A stretch of DNA of 64,000 nucleotides from Planctomycetaceae bacterium (GCA_021732415.1 JAKFVC010000102.1:1-64000); one strand, 5' to 3'; counted from the stretch's first letter, positions 43,501 to 53,597 are shown. The notes: a model not told the origin generated them from the sequence alone. Numbers and translations are program-made.

Positions 43501-44775
43501 ATGAATCAACATCATAAGTCCATACAACTTCCGTGGAATTACTTGGTTCTGTGCGGAATCTCCGCAGCGGCCGGAGCGCTGGGCGCGATGGCCTGGATGT
43601 CTCCCCAGACTCTGCCCCAGGTGCAGGCTCAGGATCGCGGGCCGGCTTTCCCCGGACAGCGGCCTGCCGCCCGTGCCGTCGGCAATGAGGGCCTGAATGG
43701 ACCGGGTCATGCAGTGCCGGGACACGGGCCGGCGAATATGGGCTTGTTTCAAGCCGATGGAATGACGGCCGAAGAGCATATCAACGTCAATGTTTACGAA
43801 CGGGTGAATAAGTCGGTCGCGAACATCACGACGAAAACCGTAAAAGCCGATGGCTTGTTTACCGAAAGTGCGGCCGAGGGAGCGGGTTCGGGGAGCGTCA
43901 TCGATCAGGTCGGACATATCCTGACCAACTTTCACGTGGTGGAAGACGCCCGGCAAGTCTCGGTGACGCTGTACGACGGTAAGACTTACGACGCGACGTT
44001 TGTGGGTGCCGATCCGATCAATGATGTCTCGATCATCAAGATCGAGGCGCCGCCGGAAGTGCTCGTGCCGGTCACGTTCGGTGATTCGAACAGCTTGCGA
44101 GTCGGTATGCGCGTCTTCGCGATTGGCAATCCGTTCGGCCTGGAACGCACGCTGACCACCGGCATTGTTTCCAGCATCAATCGGTCGCTTCAAATCCGTG
44201 GCGATCGGACGATCAAATCGATCATCCAGATCGACGCCGCCATCAACCCGGGCAACTCGGGTGGGCCGCTGGCCGATGCTCATGGTCGCCTGATCGGCAT
44301 GAATACGGCGATTGCCAGTGCGACCGGCCAGAGTGCCGGCGTGGGCTTTGCGATTCCCATCAATCTGATTGCGCGAATCGTGCCCCAGTTGATTCAGAAG
44401 GGGAAAGTGATCCGACCCGAGATCGGGATTTCTCGAGTCTACCAGACAGAACACGGCCTGCTGGTGGCCCAGTTGACTCCCGGCGGTCCGGCCGAAAAGG
44501 CGGGCATGAAAGGTCCGCAAGTCATTCGCAAGCGCCGCGGTCCATTCGTATTCGAACGAGTGGAGCGGAACACGGCCGATTTGATCATCGAAGTTGACGA
44601 CAAGCCCATCAAAACGGCCGACGATTTCCTAAGCATCATCGAGACCAGAAACCCCGGCGACGCGGTGATTCTGACGGTGGTTCGCGACGGGAAAGAAACG
44701 CGAGTCGCAGTCCGGCTGACGAGCAGCGATCAGCACGAACAGGCACCCGCGCCAGGACCAGGGCCGCTGCCCTAA
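43501..44775 (+). CDS. HtrA/Do-like serine protease with PDZ domain
   Basis: A 424-residue S1C protease. Residues about 15-35 are an N-terminal anchor or signal. The protease domain has the full catalytic triad: His in LTNFHVVED, Asp in NDVSIIKI and Ser in GNSGGPL. One PDZ domain follows (about 310-400) with GLLVAQLTPGGPAEKAG, and the end is Pro-rich. It should degrade or refold misfolded envelope proteins. The ATG at 43501 is chosen; ATGs upstream at 43426 and 43471 lack support. Confidence 0.92.
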   Translation: MNQHHKSIQLPWNYLVLCGISAAAGALGAMAWMSPQTLPQVQAQDRGPAFPGQRPAARAVGNEGLNGPGHAVPGHGPANMGLFQADGMTAEEHINVNVYERVNKSVANITTKTVKADGLFTESAAEGAGSGSVIDQVGHILTNFHVVEDARQVSVTLYDGKTYDATFVGADPINDVSIIKIEAPPEVLVPVTFGDSNSLRVGMRVFAIGNPFGLERTLTTGIVSSINRSLQIRGDRTIKSIIQIDAAINPGNSGGPLADAHGRLIGMNTAIASATGQSAGVGFAIPINLIARIVPQLIQKGKVIRPEIGISRVYQTEHGLLVAQLTPGGPAEKAGMKGPQVIRKRRGPFVFERVERNTADLIIEVDDKPIKTADDFLSIIETRNPGDAVILTVVRDGKETRVAVRLTSSDQHEQAPAPGPGPLP

Positions 44776-44776
44776 C

Positions 44777-45124
44777 AATTTGGACTGCGGTGATTCATCA
44801 CCACTTTCCCATTAGGTCCGATATTGAAAACATGCGACTGAGTTCTGGAAATGGGCTGAGAACAGCAAGCAATCCACTCAGCTATTCAAGAGTTTGTGAA
44901 CCACGAATCACACAAATGACACGAATCGAATTCCTAAAAATCAGATGCGATTGAACAGAGTTCTCTCTTTCAAATTCGTGTCATTCGTTTTATTCGTGGT
45001 TAAAAATCCCCTTGCCCGCTCAATCAACGATTAGCGAGAGCTCTCGGTTTGGATAGGCGCTCTTAATAGTTTTTGGCAGTGTAGATGGAATAAAAAGCGG
45101 CGATGAATCGCCGCAGTCCAAATT
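44777..45124. repeat. Nested inverted repeats with CACGAAT-word core (convergent gap)
   Basis: Outer AATTTGGACTGCGGTGATTC at 44777-44796 with complement ending at 45124; inner CACGAAT-like words (CACGAAT, CACAAAT, CACGAAT, spacing 9) at 44901-44925 with complement at 44975-45000. Fills the gap between two converging genes. Confidence 0.88.
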
Positions 45125-45128
45125 CGGG

Positions 45129-46631
45129 CTACGGCTTGATCGCTCGCTGCAACAGGTTCTTCGTGATCTGTTGGACTCGTTCATCGGGTCCGTGCGGACG
45201 GGTCCAATGCGACCACGGGAGAACGTGTCCTGGGGGACTGCTTAAACCTTGTGACCAGAAGATGGTTGAGGCGTTGAAGACATAGTTGTTCTTGGGGCCG
45301 AGATAAATGGTGGCGGTCCATTTCTGAGGTCGAACTCCGGCCACAAGGGCCGTCCCGCCGCCGACGATTTCCAGGCCCGGAATTTCCGGGGGATCTCCGT
45401 GATATTCCCAACCCACGAGGCCAGGGATGTGCTCGCCGGCTTTGACTCCGGTTTCGGCGAACATCCAATGGTCGGGCTTGGTGACGACCCAGTCGGCTCC
45501 GCCGTTGACCGGTTCGACGTTGCGGGCTCCCATGAGAAAACCTTCGTCGGGGCCGCGTTCGGGGAACGGGCCGTTTTTGGCTTCTCGTTCTTCGGCGTAT
45601 TTGTACTTGCCGCCGTACGGACCGCCTCGAAACATGATCCGATTGGCGCGGCCATCGCTGCTGTTGCGTAGTGGGGTCACCCAACAGACCGAGTTGCCCG
45701 ACAGGAACAGGACCGACACTCCCGAGTCTCTCAGTTTCACCACGCTATTGTATTGGCGAATATCCCAGTACTCATCGTGACCGACGCTGATCAGGCATTT
45801 GGTTTTGAGTCCGCGGTCGGGACTGATCAAGTCGCTGTTGGCGCAATACGTGACGTCATAGCCGTGCTGTTCGAGATAGTACGCCAGCGGAAATTCAAAC
45901 GGCAGATACTCGCCCGATCCGACCGACAGCGGGTCATTCACGACGCTGGTGTATTGCGCGTAGCGTCCATAGGGACGATCAAAGCTGACGTCGGCCCATG
46001 GTCCTTGATTGCCTTTGGGATGAGTGTAGACCGAGTACTTGTCGGGCCACTGATTGTAGGCCTGCCAGGTGTTGTCGGAACATTGGAACAAAACATCCGC
46101 CGGCCGGTCGTCCTTTACGATGAAGATCACATAGCTCTGCCACGCAGCGACGGTTTCATCAGGCGGAATAGTCGTCAGGCGACCGAGGTAGACCCCGCTG
46201 GGCCAGTCGGCGGGAATGGTCAATTGAGTGGACGACTTCCAGCGGCATTCGTGAAGGTTCTTGGGGCCGATCTCGGGGACAGGTTGCGGCTGGCCTTCGA
46301 ACGGGCCGAGCTTCGTCATCAGCCGGGCACCACGTCCGCCGTAATAACCGGTGCGAAAAATTTCGATCTCAAACGGCCGGGCCGGTTTCGTCGAGACCAT
46401 GATGTCGATGGTCTCACCGGCGACTACGCTTTGCTTGGAACAATAGCCTTCGATGAGCGACGTACGAACGCCGGTCGCCTCGTCGAGTTTGACTCGAGTC
46501 AGTTGCCAGTCACGAGCGCCGGGCTTGGCGTTTTCCTTGCGGATGAGCTCAGGGTCACGATCCGCGGCCCACAGTGTGGAAGCTGAGACGAGAACGTGGA
46601 CCAGCAACATCGAGGCCAACGAGCGAACCAT
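45129..46631 (-). CDS. Exported N,N-dimethylformamidase beta-subunit-like protein
   Basis: A 500-residue protein with a signal peptide (cleavage near LWA) and the C-terminal domain of the N,N-dimethylformamidase large-subunit family. Landmarks: RTGYYGGRGARLM, then SDNTWQAYNQWPDKYS, SVGHDEYWDIRQYN and LSGNSVCWV, which form the conserved core with His, Asp and Glu. In known enzymes this fold hydrolyses formamides; planctomycete members have unknown substrates. GGAG precedes the ATG. Downstream of cysE on the same strand, but a repeat separates them. Confidence 0.85.
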   Translation of the reverse strand: MVRSLASMLLVHVLVSASTLWAADRDPELIRKENAKPGARDWQLTRVKLDEATGVRTSLIEGYCSKQSVVAGETIDIMVSTKPARPFEIEIFRTGYYGGRGARLMTKLGPFEGQPQPVPEIGPKNLHECRWKSSTQLTIPADWPSGVYLGRLTTIPPDETVAAWQSYVIFIVKDDRPADVLFQCSDNTWQAYNQWPDKYSVYTHPKGNQGPWADVSFDRPYGRYAQYTSVVNDPLSVGSGEYLPFEFPLAYYLEQHGYDVTYCANSDLISPDRGLKTKCLISVGHDEYWDIRQYNSVVKLRDSGVSVLFLSGNSVCWVTPLRNSSDGRANRIMFRGGPYGGKYKYAEEREAKNGPFPERGPDEGFLMGARNVEPVNGGADWVVTKPDHWMFAETGVKAGEHIPGLVGWEYHGDPPEIPGLEIVGGGTALVAGVRPQKWTATIYLGPKNNYVFNASTIFWSQGLSSPPGHVLPWSHWTRPHGPDERVQQITKNLLQRAIKP

Positions 46632-46651
46632 GGGGAACTCCAGTTAAAAGT

Positions 46652-46735
46652 AGTGAGCGGCCTGGCGCTAGCCACCGATTCTTCCGTGCGATGTCCAACC
46701 CGACAAAACCGGCGGCTAGCGCCGTGCCCCTCACG
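46652..46735. repeat. Inverted repeat, GGCGCTAGCCACCGATTCTT family
   Basis: Arms 46652-46683 and 46706-46735. Between cysE and the dimethylformamidase-like gene on the minus strand. Confidence 0.85.
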
Positions 46736-46746
46736 AGCCGAACTTC

Positions 46747-47574
46747 TCAAATCCCACTGCCTTCTTCGTGTCGATGGGGAAACTGTTGATCCATTTCGAG
46801 AGACGGCATTTTTTCTGACAGTCGACCAACGATCCGAGACGGCACGCCTGCCACGGTGCAATGCGGTGGCACCGCATCGAGCACGACACTCCCCGCACCG
46901 ATCTTGGAGCCTTCGCCGATTTCGATATTTCCCAGCACCTTGGAGCCCGCACCAATCAGCACACCGCGCCGGACCTTGGGATGTCGGTCTCCCGAGTCCT
47001 TGCCGGTTCCGCCCAGCGTCACTTCATGGAGAATCGAGACGTCGTCCTCAATGACGGACGTTTCGCCGATCACGATGCTCGTCCCATGATCCATCATGAC
47101 CCCCGAACCAATCTTCGCCGCGGGGTGGATGTCGACCCCGAACACTTCAGAAATCCGGTTCTGAAAATGAAACGCCAGCAACTGCCGGTCGTGCGCCCAC
47201 AGCCAATGCGCCACTCGATACGACTGGAGTGCCTGAAATCCCTTGAAAAACAGGAACGGAATCAGGAAGCCGCGCGAGGCCGGGTCGCGATCGCGAATCG
47301 CCCGCAGGTCGTTGCGAATCGATTCCCCGACCGTCGGGCACGATCCGTAAGCCTGATCGAACAGCGACCGCAACAATGCCGGATTGACGCATTCGGTCGC
47401 CAGCTTCGAGCACAATAACTGGGCGAGCGCGTCTTCGAGACGGCGGTTCTTGAGAATCGTCTGTGTTAAAAACTGCCGCAGAAAGGGATCTCGTTCTTCT
47501 TCGGACCAGGCTTCTGCGCGAATGGCCGTCCAGATGGGATCGGCTTGTTGAGATTGAACGCTATTAGCTGGCAT
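46747..47574 (-). CDS. cysE: Serine O-acetyltransferase
   Basis: A 275-residue enzyme that makes O-acetylserine from serine and acetyl-CoA, the first step of cysteine synthesis. The N-terminal half is helical (about 1-140); the C-terminal half is a left-handed hexapeptide helix. Catalytic Asp and His are in DIHPAAKIG and MMDHGTSIVIGET; the acetyl-CoA loop is HEVTLGGTGKDSGDRHPKV. The C-terminus lacks the usual terminal Ile of classical CysE regulation but ends GSGI. Single gene. Confidence 0.93.
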   Translation of the reverse strand: MPANSVQSQQADPIWTAIRAEAWSEEERDPFLRQFLTQTILKNRRLEDALAQLLCSKLATECVNPALLRSLFDQAYGSCPTVGESIRNDLRAIRDRDPASRGFLIPFLFFKGFQALQSYRVAHWLWAHDRQLLAFHFQNRISEVFGVDIHPAAKIGSGVMMDHGTSIVIGETSVIEDDVSILHEVTLGGTGKDSGDRHPKVRRGVLIGAGSKVLGNIEIGEGSKIGAGSVVLDAVPPHCTVAGVPSRIVGRLSEKMPSLEMDQQFPHRHEEGSGI

Positions 47575-47697
47575 CAGAAATCATTGTCTCCACTTTGCAA
47601 TTGCGCGGACCTGCGTTGAAATTCAACACTGCTGCCGATCACCAGCCTATCGCTGTCTGCGCCGGGTGTCGACTGTGCGACGTGTCGTAACGCGTAT

Positions 47698-47906
47698 CGT
47701 GGGACGGGTCTCCAGGCCCGTCCGTCCAGCAACTCGTAGCTTGTCTCTCCAGAGTCGAGCGAATTCAGTGCGACTCGAGCAGCGATAAAGAGTTCCTGCG
47801 GCCGTCGATACGAATGTTCGATTCGTTGATCTACGGAGTTCGCCCGACTCTGGAGAGTCAGGCTACGATGGGGACTGACGGGCCTGGAGACCCGTCCCAC
47901 GATACG
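47698..47906. repeat. Nested inverted repeats (GGGACGGGTC outer, CCGACTC inner)
   Basis: Outer CGTGGGACGGGTCTCCAGGC at 47698-47717 with complement at 47883-47902; inner TAGCTTGTCTCTCCAGAGTC at 47737-47756 with CCCGACTCTGGAGAGTCAGG at 47843-47862. In the 423-base divergent gap between cysE and dppD. Confidence 0.88.
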
Positions 47907-47997
47907 CTGGTGTGGACACGCTGTCTCTTTTCCGTTACAGCATAATTGAATTGATCCACCAAACCGCTCTCTGAGAACTTCCACCCCGGGAGGCGAA

Positions 47998-49029
47998 ATG
48001 GCTGAGCCGCCGCCGTTGCTAGCTGTCGACAATCTGCGAACTTACTTTAACACCGAGTTCGGTGTCGCGCGGGCCGTGGATGGAGTCAGCTTTTCGATTT
48101 CTGCCGGCAAGACTCTGGCCGTCGTCGGCGAGAGCGGCTGCGGAAAAACCGTGACGGCGCTCAGTATCCTGCAGTTGGTGCCGATGCCTCCCGGTCGGTT
48201 CGAAAGCGGCGAGATCCGCTTTCAGGGAAAAAATATCCTCGGCTTGTCCGCCAGTGAGCTCCGCAAACTGCGCGGTGGCGACATCGCCATGATCTTTCAA
48301 GAGCCGGCCACCAGCCTGAATCCGGTCTTCACGATCGGCTTCCAAGTCGGCGAGGCCATCCTGCTGCATCGTCCGGAAGTCCCGCGGAACAAGGTCCGGG
48401 ATGAGGTCTTGAAAGCGCTGCGGTCGGTGCATGTCAGTGACCCCGAGCGGCGCCTCGATCAGTATCCGCATGAAATGTCGGGGGGCATGAAGCAGCGGAT
48501 CATGATCGCCATGGCTCTGGCGTGCAAACCGCAACTGTTGATCGCCGACGAGCCGACGACCGCCGTGGACGTGACCATTCAGGCCCGGATTCTCGATCTC
48601 CTGCGCGACATCCAGGCCGAACATCACATGGCCATTCTGTTGATCACGCATGATCTGGGAGTCGTGGCGGAACTCGCCGATGATGTCGTGGTGATGTATG
48701 CCGGCAAGGTGATCGAACAGGCGCCGGTCCACGAGCTGTTCGACAATCCGCGGCATCCTTATACGCTCGGATTGTTTGCCAGCCTGCCGCGAGTGGATGA
48801 GACCAAGACTCGGCTGGAAACGATCGAAGGGAGCGTCCCGCCGGCGACCCACTTCCCCGAGGGTTGTCGCTTTCGTGAACGTTGCAAATGGGCTGGCCCA
48901 GACTGCACCAAGGAGCCGCCCTTGTTGCAGATTGGCGGCGGGCATGCCGTCGCCTGCTGGTATCACGACACCATCGCCAGTCAACGAGCTGTCAGCTCAG
49001 GAGCCGCCAGTCCAGGAGCCAACCGATGA
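47998..49029 (+). CDS. dppD: Oligopeptide/dipeptide ABC transporter ATPase, DppD-like
   Basis: A 343-residue ATPase subunit that drives peptide import. Walker [10 protein letters not shown]-loop QEPATSLNP, signature [10 protein letters not shown], Walker [14 protein letters not shown] and switch His ITHDLG are present. The C-terminal oligo_HPN Cys-rich domain has [23 protein letters not shown] five bases before the ATG. Overlaps dppF by ATGA. No permease or binding-protein gene is near. Confidence 0.93.
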   Translation: MAEPPPLLAVDNLRTYFNTEFGVARAVDGVSFSISAGKTLAVVGESGCGKTVTALSILQLVPMPPGRFESGEIRFQGKNILGLSASELRKLRGGDIAMIFQEPATSLNPVFTIGFQVGEAILLHRPEVPRNKVRDEVLKALRSVHVSDPERRLDQYPHEMSGGMKQRIMIAMALACKPQLLIADEPTTAVDVTIQARILDLLRDIQAEHHMAILLITHDLGVVAELADDVVVMYAGKVIEQAPVHELFDNPRHPYTLGLFASLPRVDETKTRLETIEGSVPPATHFPEGCRFRERCKWAGPDCTKEPPLLQIGGGHAVACWYHDTIASQRAVSSGAASPGANR

Positions 49030-50117
49030 CAACTGCCACTCCCGCTGCCGCGAAATCCTCGGCAGTGCCTCCCCGTCCGACCCCGAGTGCGGATGTGTTG
49101 CTGAAAGTCACGAATCTCGTCAAGCATTTTCCCGTGCGCGGCGGAGTCTTCCGGACCGTCAAGGACTGGGTGAAAGCTGTCGACGGGGTTAGTTTTCAGA
49201 TTGATGCGAGCCAGACGATGGGCCTCGTGGGCGAAAGCGGCTGCGGCAAGACGACCGTCGGCCGGTCCCTGCTGCGACTGATTCCGGGAGCCACCGGCGA
49301 AGTCCTCTACAACGGCGTTGATCTCCTGGGCTTGAGCCGTGCGCAACTCCGGCCATTGCGCGAACACCTGCAGATCATCTTTCAAGACCCGTATGGATCA
49401 CTCAATCCTCGTATGACGATCGCCCAGATCGTCGGCGAGCCACTGAGTCTGCACCAGCGGCTGCGCGGTAAGGCTTTGCGGACGGAAGTCTCGCAATTGA
49501 TTGAAACGGTGGGCTTGAAGTCACACGTCCTGGATCGCTATCCGCATGAATTCTCCGGCGGACAGCGGCAGCGAATCGGGATCGCTCGGGCCATCGCCTT
49601 GAAGCCGTCATTCATCGTCTGCGATGAACCAACGAGTGCCCTGGATGTCTCGATCCGAGCCCAGATCGTGAACTTGCTGCAAGATCTGCAGCAGTCGCGA
49701 GGCTTGAGCTATTTGATGATCAGCCACGACCTGGGTGTCGTCCGGCACATCAGCCAGAATGTGGCGGTGATGTACTTGGGAAAAATCGTCGAGCAGGCGC
49801 CGACCGAAGATCTCTATCAGAACGCCCGGCACCCTTACACGGCGGTGTTGCTGTCGGCGATTCCTGTTCCCAATCCCAAGCTGCGAGCGGACGCTCGCCA
49901 GCGGGTGCGGACGCAGGATACGGAGGATTCGGTCCCGTCACCGATCCGCGTCCCGAGCGGTTGTGCGTTTCATCCGCGTTGCCCGCTGTATGCGGCGAAA
50001 GGGAAGCCCGAGCAGTGCAGGGCGTCAATGCCCGAGTTGCTGCCGCTGGCTGGCAATCCGCAGCATGTGGTGCGGTGTCATTTCCCGGAAGATTCGGTCT
50101 TCTCGGTCACGAAGTGA
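49026..50117 (+). CDS. dppF: Oligopeptide/dipeptide ABC transporter ATPase, DppF-like
   Basis: A 363-residue second ATPase of the same transporter. Walker [11 protein letters not shown], signature FSGGQRQRIGIAR, Walker B SFIVCDEPTSALDVS, ISHDLG, and the C-terminal Cys cluster CAFHPRCPLYAAKGKPEQC. ATG at 49026 overlaps the dppD stop, so the two are translationally coupled; a longer upstream frame is disregarded. It ends at the third nested palindrome. Confidence 0.93.
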   Translation: MTTATPAAAKSSAVPPRPTPSADVLLKVTNLVKHFPVRGGVFRTVKDWVKAVDGVSFQIDASQTMGLVGESGCGKTTVGRSLLRLIPGATGEVLYNGVDLLGLSRAQLRPLREHLQIIFQDPYGSLNPRMTIAQIVGEPLSLHQRLRGKALRTEVSQLIETVGLKSHVLDRYPHEFSGGQRQRIGIARAIALKPSFIVCDEPTSALDVSIRAQIVNLLQDLQQSRGLSYLMISHDLGVVRHISQNVAVMYLGKIVEQAPTEDLYQNARHPYTAVLLSAIPVPNPKLRADARQRVRTQDTEDSVPSPIRVPSGCAFHPRCPLYAAKGKPEQCRASMPELLPLAGNPQHVVRCHFPEDSVFSVTK

Positions 50118-50120
50118 CGG

Positions 50121-50472
50121 TCTCGTGGGATGGGTCTCCAGGCCCGTCTGAGTGCCGTAACATTTGACTTGGCAGAGATTCGACCCTGTGGAGCTTCGCG
50201 CAGCGCACGGCCGGAGTTGGTCAAATGAGTCCCAAACGCTTCAATAAGCCAGAATTCGGGTGCCACTGGCTATGCCAGTGCTCGCAGTCTTTCGACACCC
50301 GGTCCGGCCAAGCACTGGCACAGCCAGTGGCACCCAGAAGAAGAGTTTATTGAAGCGAAACACACTGTTCGCACATATCTTGCCGTGCGCTGCGCGAAGA
50401 TCGCGGGGGTTGATCATGTGTCATGTCGCTGGTTACGGCACTCGGACGGGCCTGGAGACCCATCCCACGATC
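50121..50472. repeat. Multi-layer nested palindrome, copy 3 (convergent gap)
   Basis: Pairs from outside: GTGGGATGGGTCTCCAGGCC at 50125-50144 with complement at 50448-50467; GAGTGCCGTAAC 50150-50161 with GTTACGGCACTC 50432-50443; GGAGCTTCGCGCAGCGCACG 50190-50209 with 50383-50398; CGCTTCAATAA 50238-50248 with TTTATTGAAGCG 50346-50357; central stem TTCGGGTGCCACTGGC from 50256 with 50311-50335. Same order as copies 1 and 2. Confidence 0.9.
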
Positions 50473-50478
50473 TTGGTC

Positions 50479-51840
50479 CTACTTCACGAGCCCATCAGCT
50501 CGCAGCAGTTCAATCGCCTTGGAAAAACCAATGACCGTCTTCTCAATATCATCGGCGGTATGAGCGGCCGACAGCATCGCTCGCCAGCCGAAGAAGTCGA
50601 TGCCGTTCAGCAACAGAGCACAGCGGAACGCATGAGACAGCACGGGATCGCGTTTGGAATCCAGCTTATCCAGGCGATTGTCGCACGGAATGAAGGCATC
50701 ATCGGTCGACCGCGGGCCGTCGTAACCCGTCAGCACCGAGAGCATGGAAAACTCACCGTATGCGATCCAATCGACGCTCCGCTGAGTAAACAGTCCGTTC
50801 AAGGCAGCTCGTAACTGGCGGCCCAATTCGTTGGCCTGGCGAGTCGGTTCGCCTTGTTGGACCAGCTTCAACGCAGCGATACCGGCGGCGGCAGAGAGCG
50901 GATTGCCGTTATAGGTGCCAGGATGACGCATCTTCTGGCCGTGGGGGTTGTCGAACTCCAGGGCGTTCATGATGTCGGCACGGCCACCCACGGCTCCACC
51001 CGGTAGTCCGCCGGCGAGGATCTTCGCCAGCGTCGTCAGATCGGGCTTGATCCCGTAGTGGGCTTGGGAACCGCCGGGAGAGACTCGGAACCCGGTGATG
51101 ACTTCATCCATGATCAGCAGCACGCCGCGTTCGGCAGTGAGCTTCCGCAGACCATGAATGAATTCTCGGCGCATGGGAACGAGGCTCCAGTGGCCCCCGG
51201 TCCCTTCAAAGATTAAACAGGCGGGCTTGTGCTCATCGAGGGCCTTGGCGACCACCGACAAATCATTCGGAGGAATGACCACCAGGTCCTGCAGCACGCC
51301 TCCCGTGACACCCGGCATAGCCACGCTGTCGTAGGGGGCATCGGCAGCCGGCATCAGCCAGTCATGCCAGCCGTGAAAATGGCCCAGGAACTTCAGAACC
51401 TTGGGGCGGCCAGTCACGATACGAGCCAGCCGCAGAGCCATCAGGGTCGCTTCCGTACCACTGTTGGTGAAGCGGACACGTTCGATCGACGGCATCAATT
51501 GCCGCACGCATTCGCCCCATTCCAACTCCATCTGGTGATTGGCCCCCAGATGAGTCCCGCGGGCCACCTGACGTGAAACGGCATCAACGACGGCGGGATG
51601 ACTGTGCCCCAGGATGAGCGACCCATGGCCCATCCAGTAGTCGATGATCTCGTGACCGTCGACATCGTACTTCTTGGAACCCTGGGCCCGGTCAATATAG
51701 ACCGGGAAGGGCTTCATGTAGCGGCTGTCGTGAGTCACCCCGTTCGGAAAGACCGTACGGCCCTGTTCGAACAATTTCGCCGATGTCGGAAAACGGTCAC
51801 GATAGGCCGCTTCGATATTTGCCGCGGAAGGGGATGCCAT
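50479..51840 (-). CDS. Class III aminotransferase, GSA-aminomutase-like
   Basis: A 453-residue PLP enzyme of the glutamate-1-semialdehyde aminomutase/aspartate aminotransferase family. The PLP lysine lies in LTTLAKILAGGLPGGA, the phosphate and pyridine contacts in FTNSGTEATLMALRLAR and LLIMDEVITGFR. Closer in pattern to HemL-like than to true HemL, so the role may be an amine transfer other than heme synthesis. ATG at 51840 is chosen because the domain starts there; 41 upstream codons do not match. Cytoplasmic. Confidence 0.85.
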   Translation of the reverse strand: MASPSAANIEAAYRDRFPTSAKLFEQGRTVFPNGVTHDSRYMKPFPVYIDRAQGSKKYDVDGHEIIDYWMGHGSLILGHSHPAVVDAVSRQVARGTHLGANHQMELEWGECVRQLMPSIERVRFTNSGTEATLMALRLARIVTGRPKVLKFLGHFHGWHDWLMPAADAPYDSVAMPGVTGGVLQDLVVIPPNDLSVVAKALDEHKPACLIFEGTGGHWSLVPMRREFIHGLRKLTAERGVLLIMDEVITGFRVSPGGSQAHYGIKPDLTTLAKILAGGLPGGAVGGRADIMNALEFDNPHGQKMRHPGTYNGNPLSAAAGIAALKLVQQGEPTRQANELGRQLRAALNGLFTQRSVDWIAYGEFSMLSVLTGYDGPRSTDDAFIPCDNRLDKLDSKRDPVLSHAFRCALLLNGIDFFGWRAMLSAAHTADDIEKTVIGFSKAIELLRADGLVK

Positions 51841-51984
51841 GATTACTTCTCGTTCAGATCTACTACGTGCAGTCAAATCCCCCCTCGCCCTGGCCGGAAA
51901 AACGAACCGGGCGGGGAGAGGGGAGAAACTGTCGCTGCGCTCCCTAATTCTGTAACGCGTCATTTGAGCATCATACAGATGCGC

Positions 51985-53010
51985 CTACTTCGCGATCGGA
52001 ATGTTGAAGTCACCCGCCATTTGGCGCCACATCGAATGCACGTGGTTGGCCATGTTCTGGGTGTTGTTGTACTCGATGATGAAGGTCGGCCCCTGGATGC
52101 GGTAGTAGTGCGGCTGATTGCGATCCTGGTCGCCCCACCACGCGAAGTAGATGTTGTCGACACCCGCCGCGTTGACTTCAGCACGACGTTTTTCTTCCAC
52201 ATCGGACGGCATGTTCTTCAAGTATTCCGTCATCACCTTGGCGAGCAATTCCTTCTGATCGGCACTCATGTCGGAAGCCTTCAGGCCCACCGCGGGAGTG
52301 ATCTCAGGTTGCGCCACGCCACCCCCGCGCAAGTCACCGGGAGCCTTCTTGTCGACCCAGACGACCTTAAGTTGCTCGGGCGTCGAGCCTTTCAGAATCT
52401 GTCGGGCGAGATCCTCTTCCATGCCGAGGACGCGAATCGAACGCTCGGGTCCGGCGTCGATGAGTCCCGGATTGGCACCGAAGAACTCGGGGGTGCTGGA
52501 CACGACTTGACCATCCTTGACGCTGAAGTTCAGCGAGACGTGATGTCCCTCCAACCGCCAGCCCCAGGTCCCGGTCAGGGCCGGGGTGCCGAACACACTG
52601 AAGTAGTATTTCCGAGGGTCTCGGCGTTCGCGGCGTTCGGACCGTTCGCCGGGTTCGAGCAGATAGAGGACTTCTTCCAGTCCCATGATGTCGAGGGTCT
52701 GGGCGTAGCCGGCAGGGGACAAACCCGTCTGGAGCAACGCCTGGGCGCGACGCAGAGGTTCGCCTTCCAGATCACGAATCGGCAGTCCCTTGCGGACGCG
52801 CGGGATGAAGTGCCAGTTCAAGCGTTCGGGGTCGTCGTAACCGAACTTCGCCTGTTGAGCCTGCTGCGGCGTGAGCGAATTCAAGAAGGCGGTCGCGGCC
52901 TCAGTCATGGCCTTACCCGAGGCCTCTTGTTTACCGGCCTGAGCGCGAAGGGCGGCGACCATGGCCGTGCCAACGATCAACATCGCTGCGAGCGTTTTCC
53001 AGCGTTGCAT
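51985..53010 (-). CDS. Exported DUF3500 protein
   Basis: A 341-residue DUF3500 protein with a signal peptide (about 1-23, cleavage after LRA). The core has GTWGWRLEGHHVSLNF, then TPEFFGANPG and FAWWGDQDRNQPHYYRIQGPTFIIEYNN near the C-terminus. This family is frequent in planctomycetes and often annotated as unknown; no enzyme reaction is assigned. ATG at 53010 is chosen by the signal peptide. Confidence 0.85.
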   Translation of the reverse strand: MQRWKTLAAMLIVGTAMVAALRAQAGKQEASGKAMTEAATAFLNSLTPQQAQQAKFGYDDPERLNWHFIPRVRKGLPIRDLEGEPLRRAQALLQTGLSPAGYAQTLDIMGLEEVLYLLEPGERSERRERRDPRKYYFSVFGTPALTGTWGWRLEGHHVSLNFSVKDGQVVSSTPEFFGANPGLIDAGPERSIRVLGMEEDLARQILKGSTPEQLKVVWVDKKAPGDLRGGGVAQPEITPAVGLKASDMSADQKELLAKVMTEYLKNMPSDVEEKRRAEVNAAGVDNIYFAWWGDQDRNQPHYYRIQGPTFIIEYNNTQNMANHVHSMWRQMAGDFNIPIAK

Positions 53011-53068
53011 AGAAGATTCCTCGTGGTGAAAAGTCATGGATTCGGCGACGCAGATTTCGCGGCGCTGA

Positions 53069-53416
53069 TTAACCGGGCGGCCAGTTCAACGGCCGGCCGC
53101 CAAGCAAATGCAAATGGAGGTGGTCGACTGATTGTCCACCCCACGGACCGCAATTCACGATAATACGGTACCCCTGTTCCAACCCCAGTTGCGTGGCAAT
53201 CTTGGAAACCGTCAACAACAGATGCCCCGCCAGTGCCTGATCTTCGTCAGACAATTCCGCGGCCGAAGGAATTTCCTTCTTGGGAATGACCAGAACATGG
53301 ATCGGAGCCTGGGGATGCACATCGTGAAATGCCAGGCAGAGCTCGTCTTCATAGACGATTTTCGCCGGGATTTCCCGATCGATGATGCGTTTGAAGATCG
53401 TCTTTGCGCCTGCCAT
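53069..53416 (-). CDS. HIT family protein
   Basis: A 115-residue histidine-triad nucleotide hydrolase of the HINT type. The catalytic triad is DHLHLHLLGG, with the conserved IPAKIVYEDE start and PIHVLVIPKKEI middle. It should hydrolyse adenosine phosphoramidates or similar. ATG at 53416 is chosen by the domain start; nine upstream codons are not conserved. Upstream of DUF3500 on the same strand, 58 bases apart. Confidence 0.92.
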   Translation of the reverse strand: MAGAKTIFKRIIDREIPAKIVYEDELCLAFHDVHPQAPIHVLVIPKKEIPSAAELSDEDQALAGHLLLTVSKIATQLGLEQGYRIIVNCGPWGGQSVDHLHLHLLGGRPLNWPPG

Positions 53417-53597
53417 CTGGGCTCTCGATGAACTGCGGGCCAATCGTGGCGATTTGCTGGAACTGCAAATCTTGACTCACTTTAGCAATTGTGGGTGGTC
53501 AATTCAATGTTCGGTGCCTGAAGTGAGATAGGCATCTATTTGGAACTCCGCGGCTGGGTGGAAGCATCTCCCATGGCAGGGAGACCTGAATGTCGAT

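Noticed and set aside
51598-53163. 521-codon plus-strand frame across the aminotransferase, DUF3500 and HIT genes
   Set aside because: It overlaps three well-supported minus-strand genes and has no domain.
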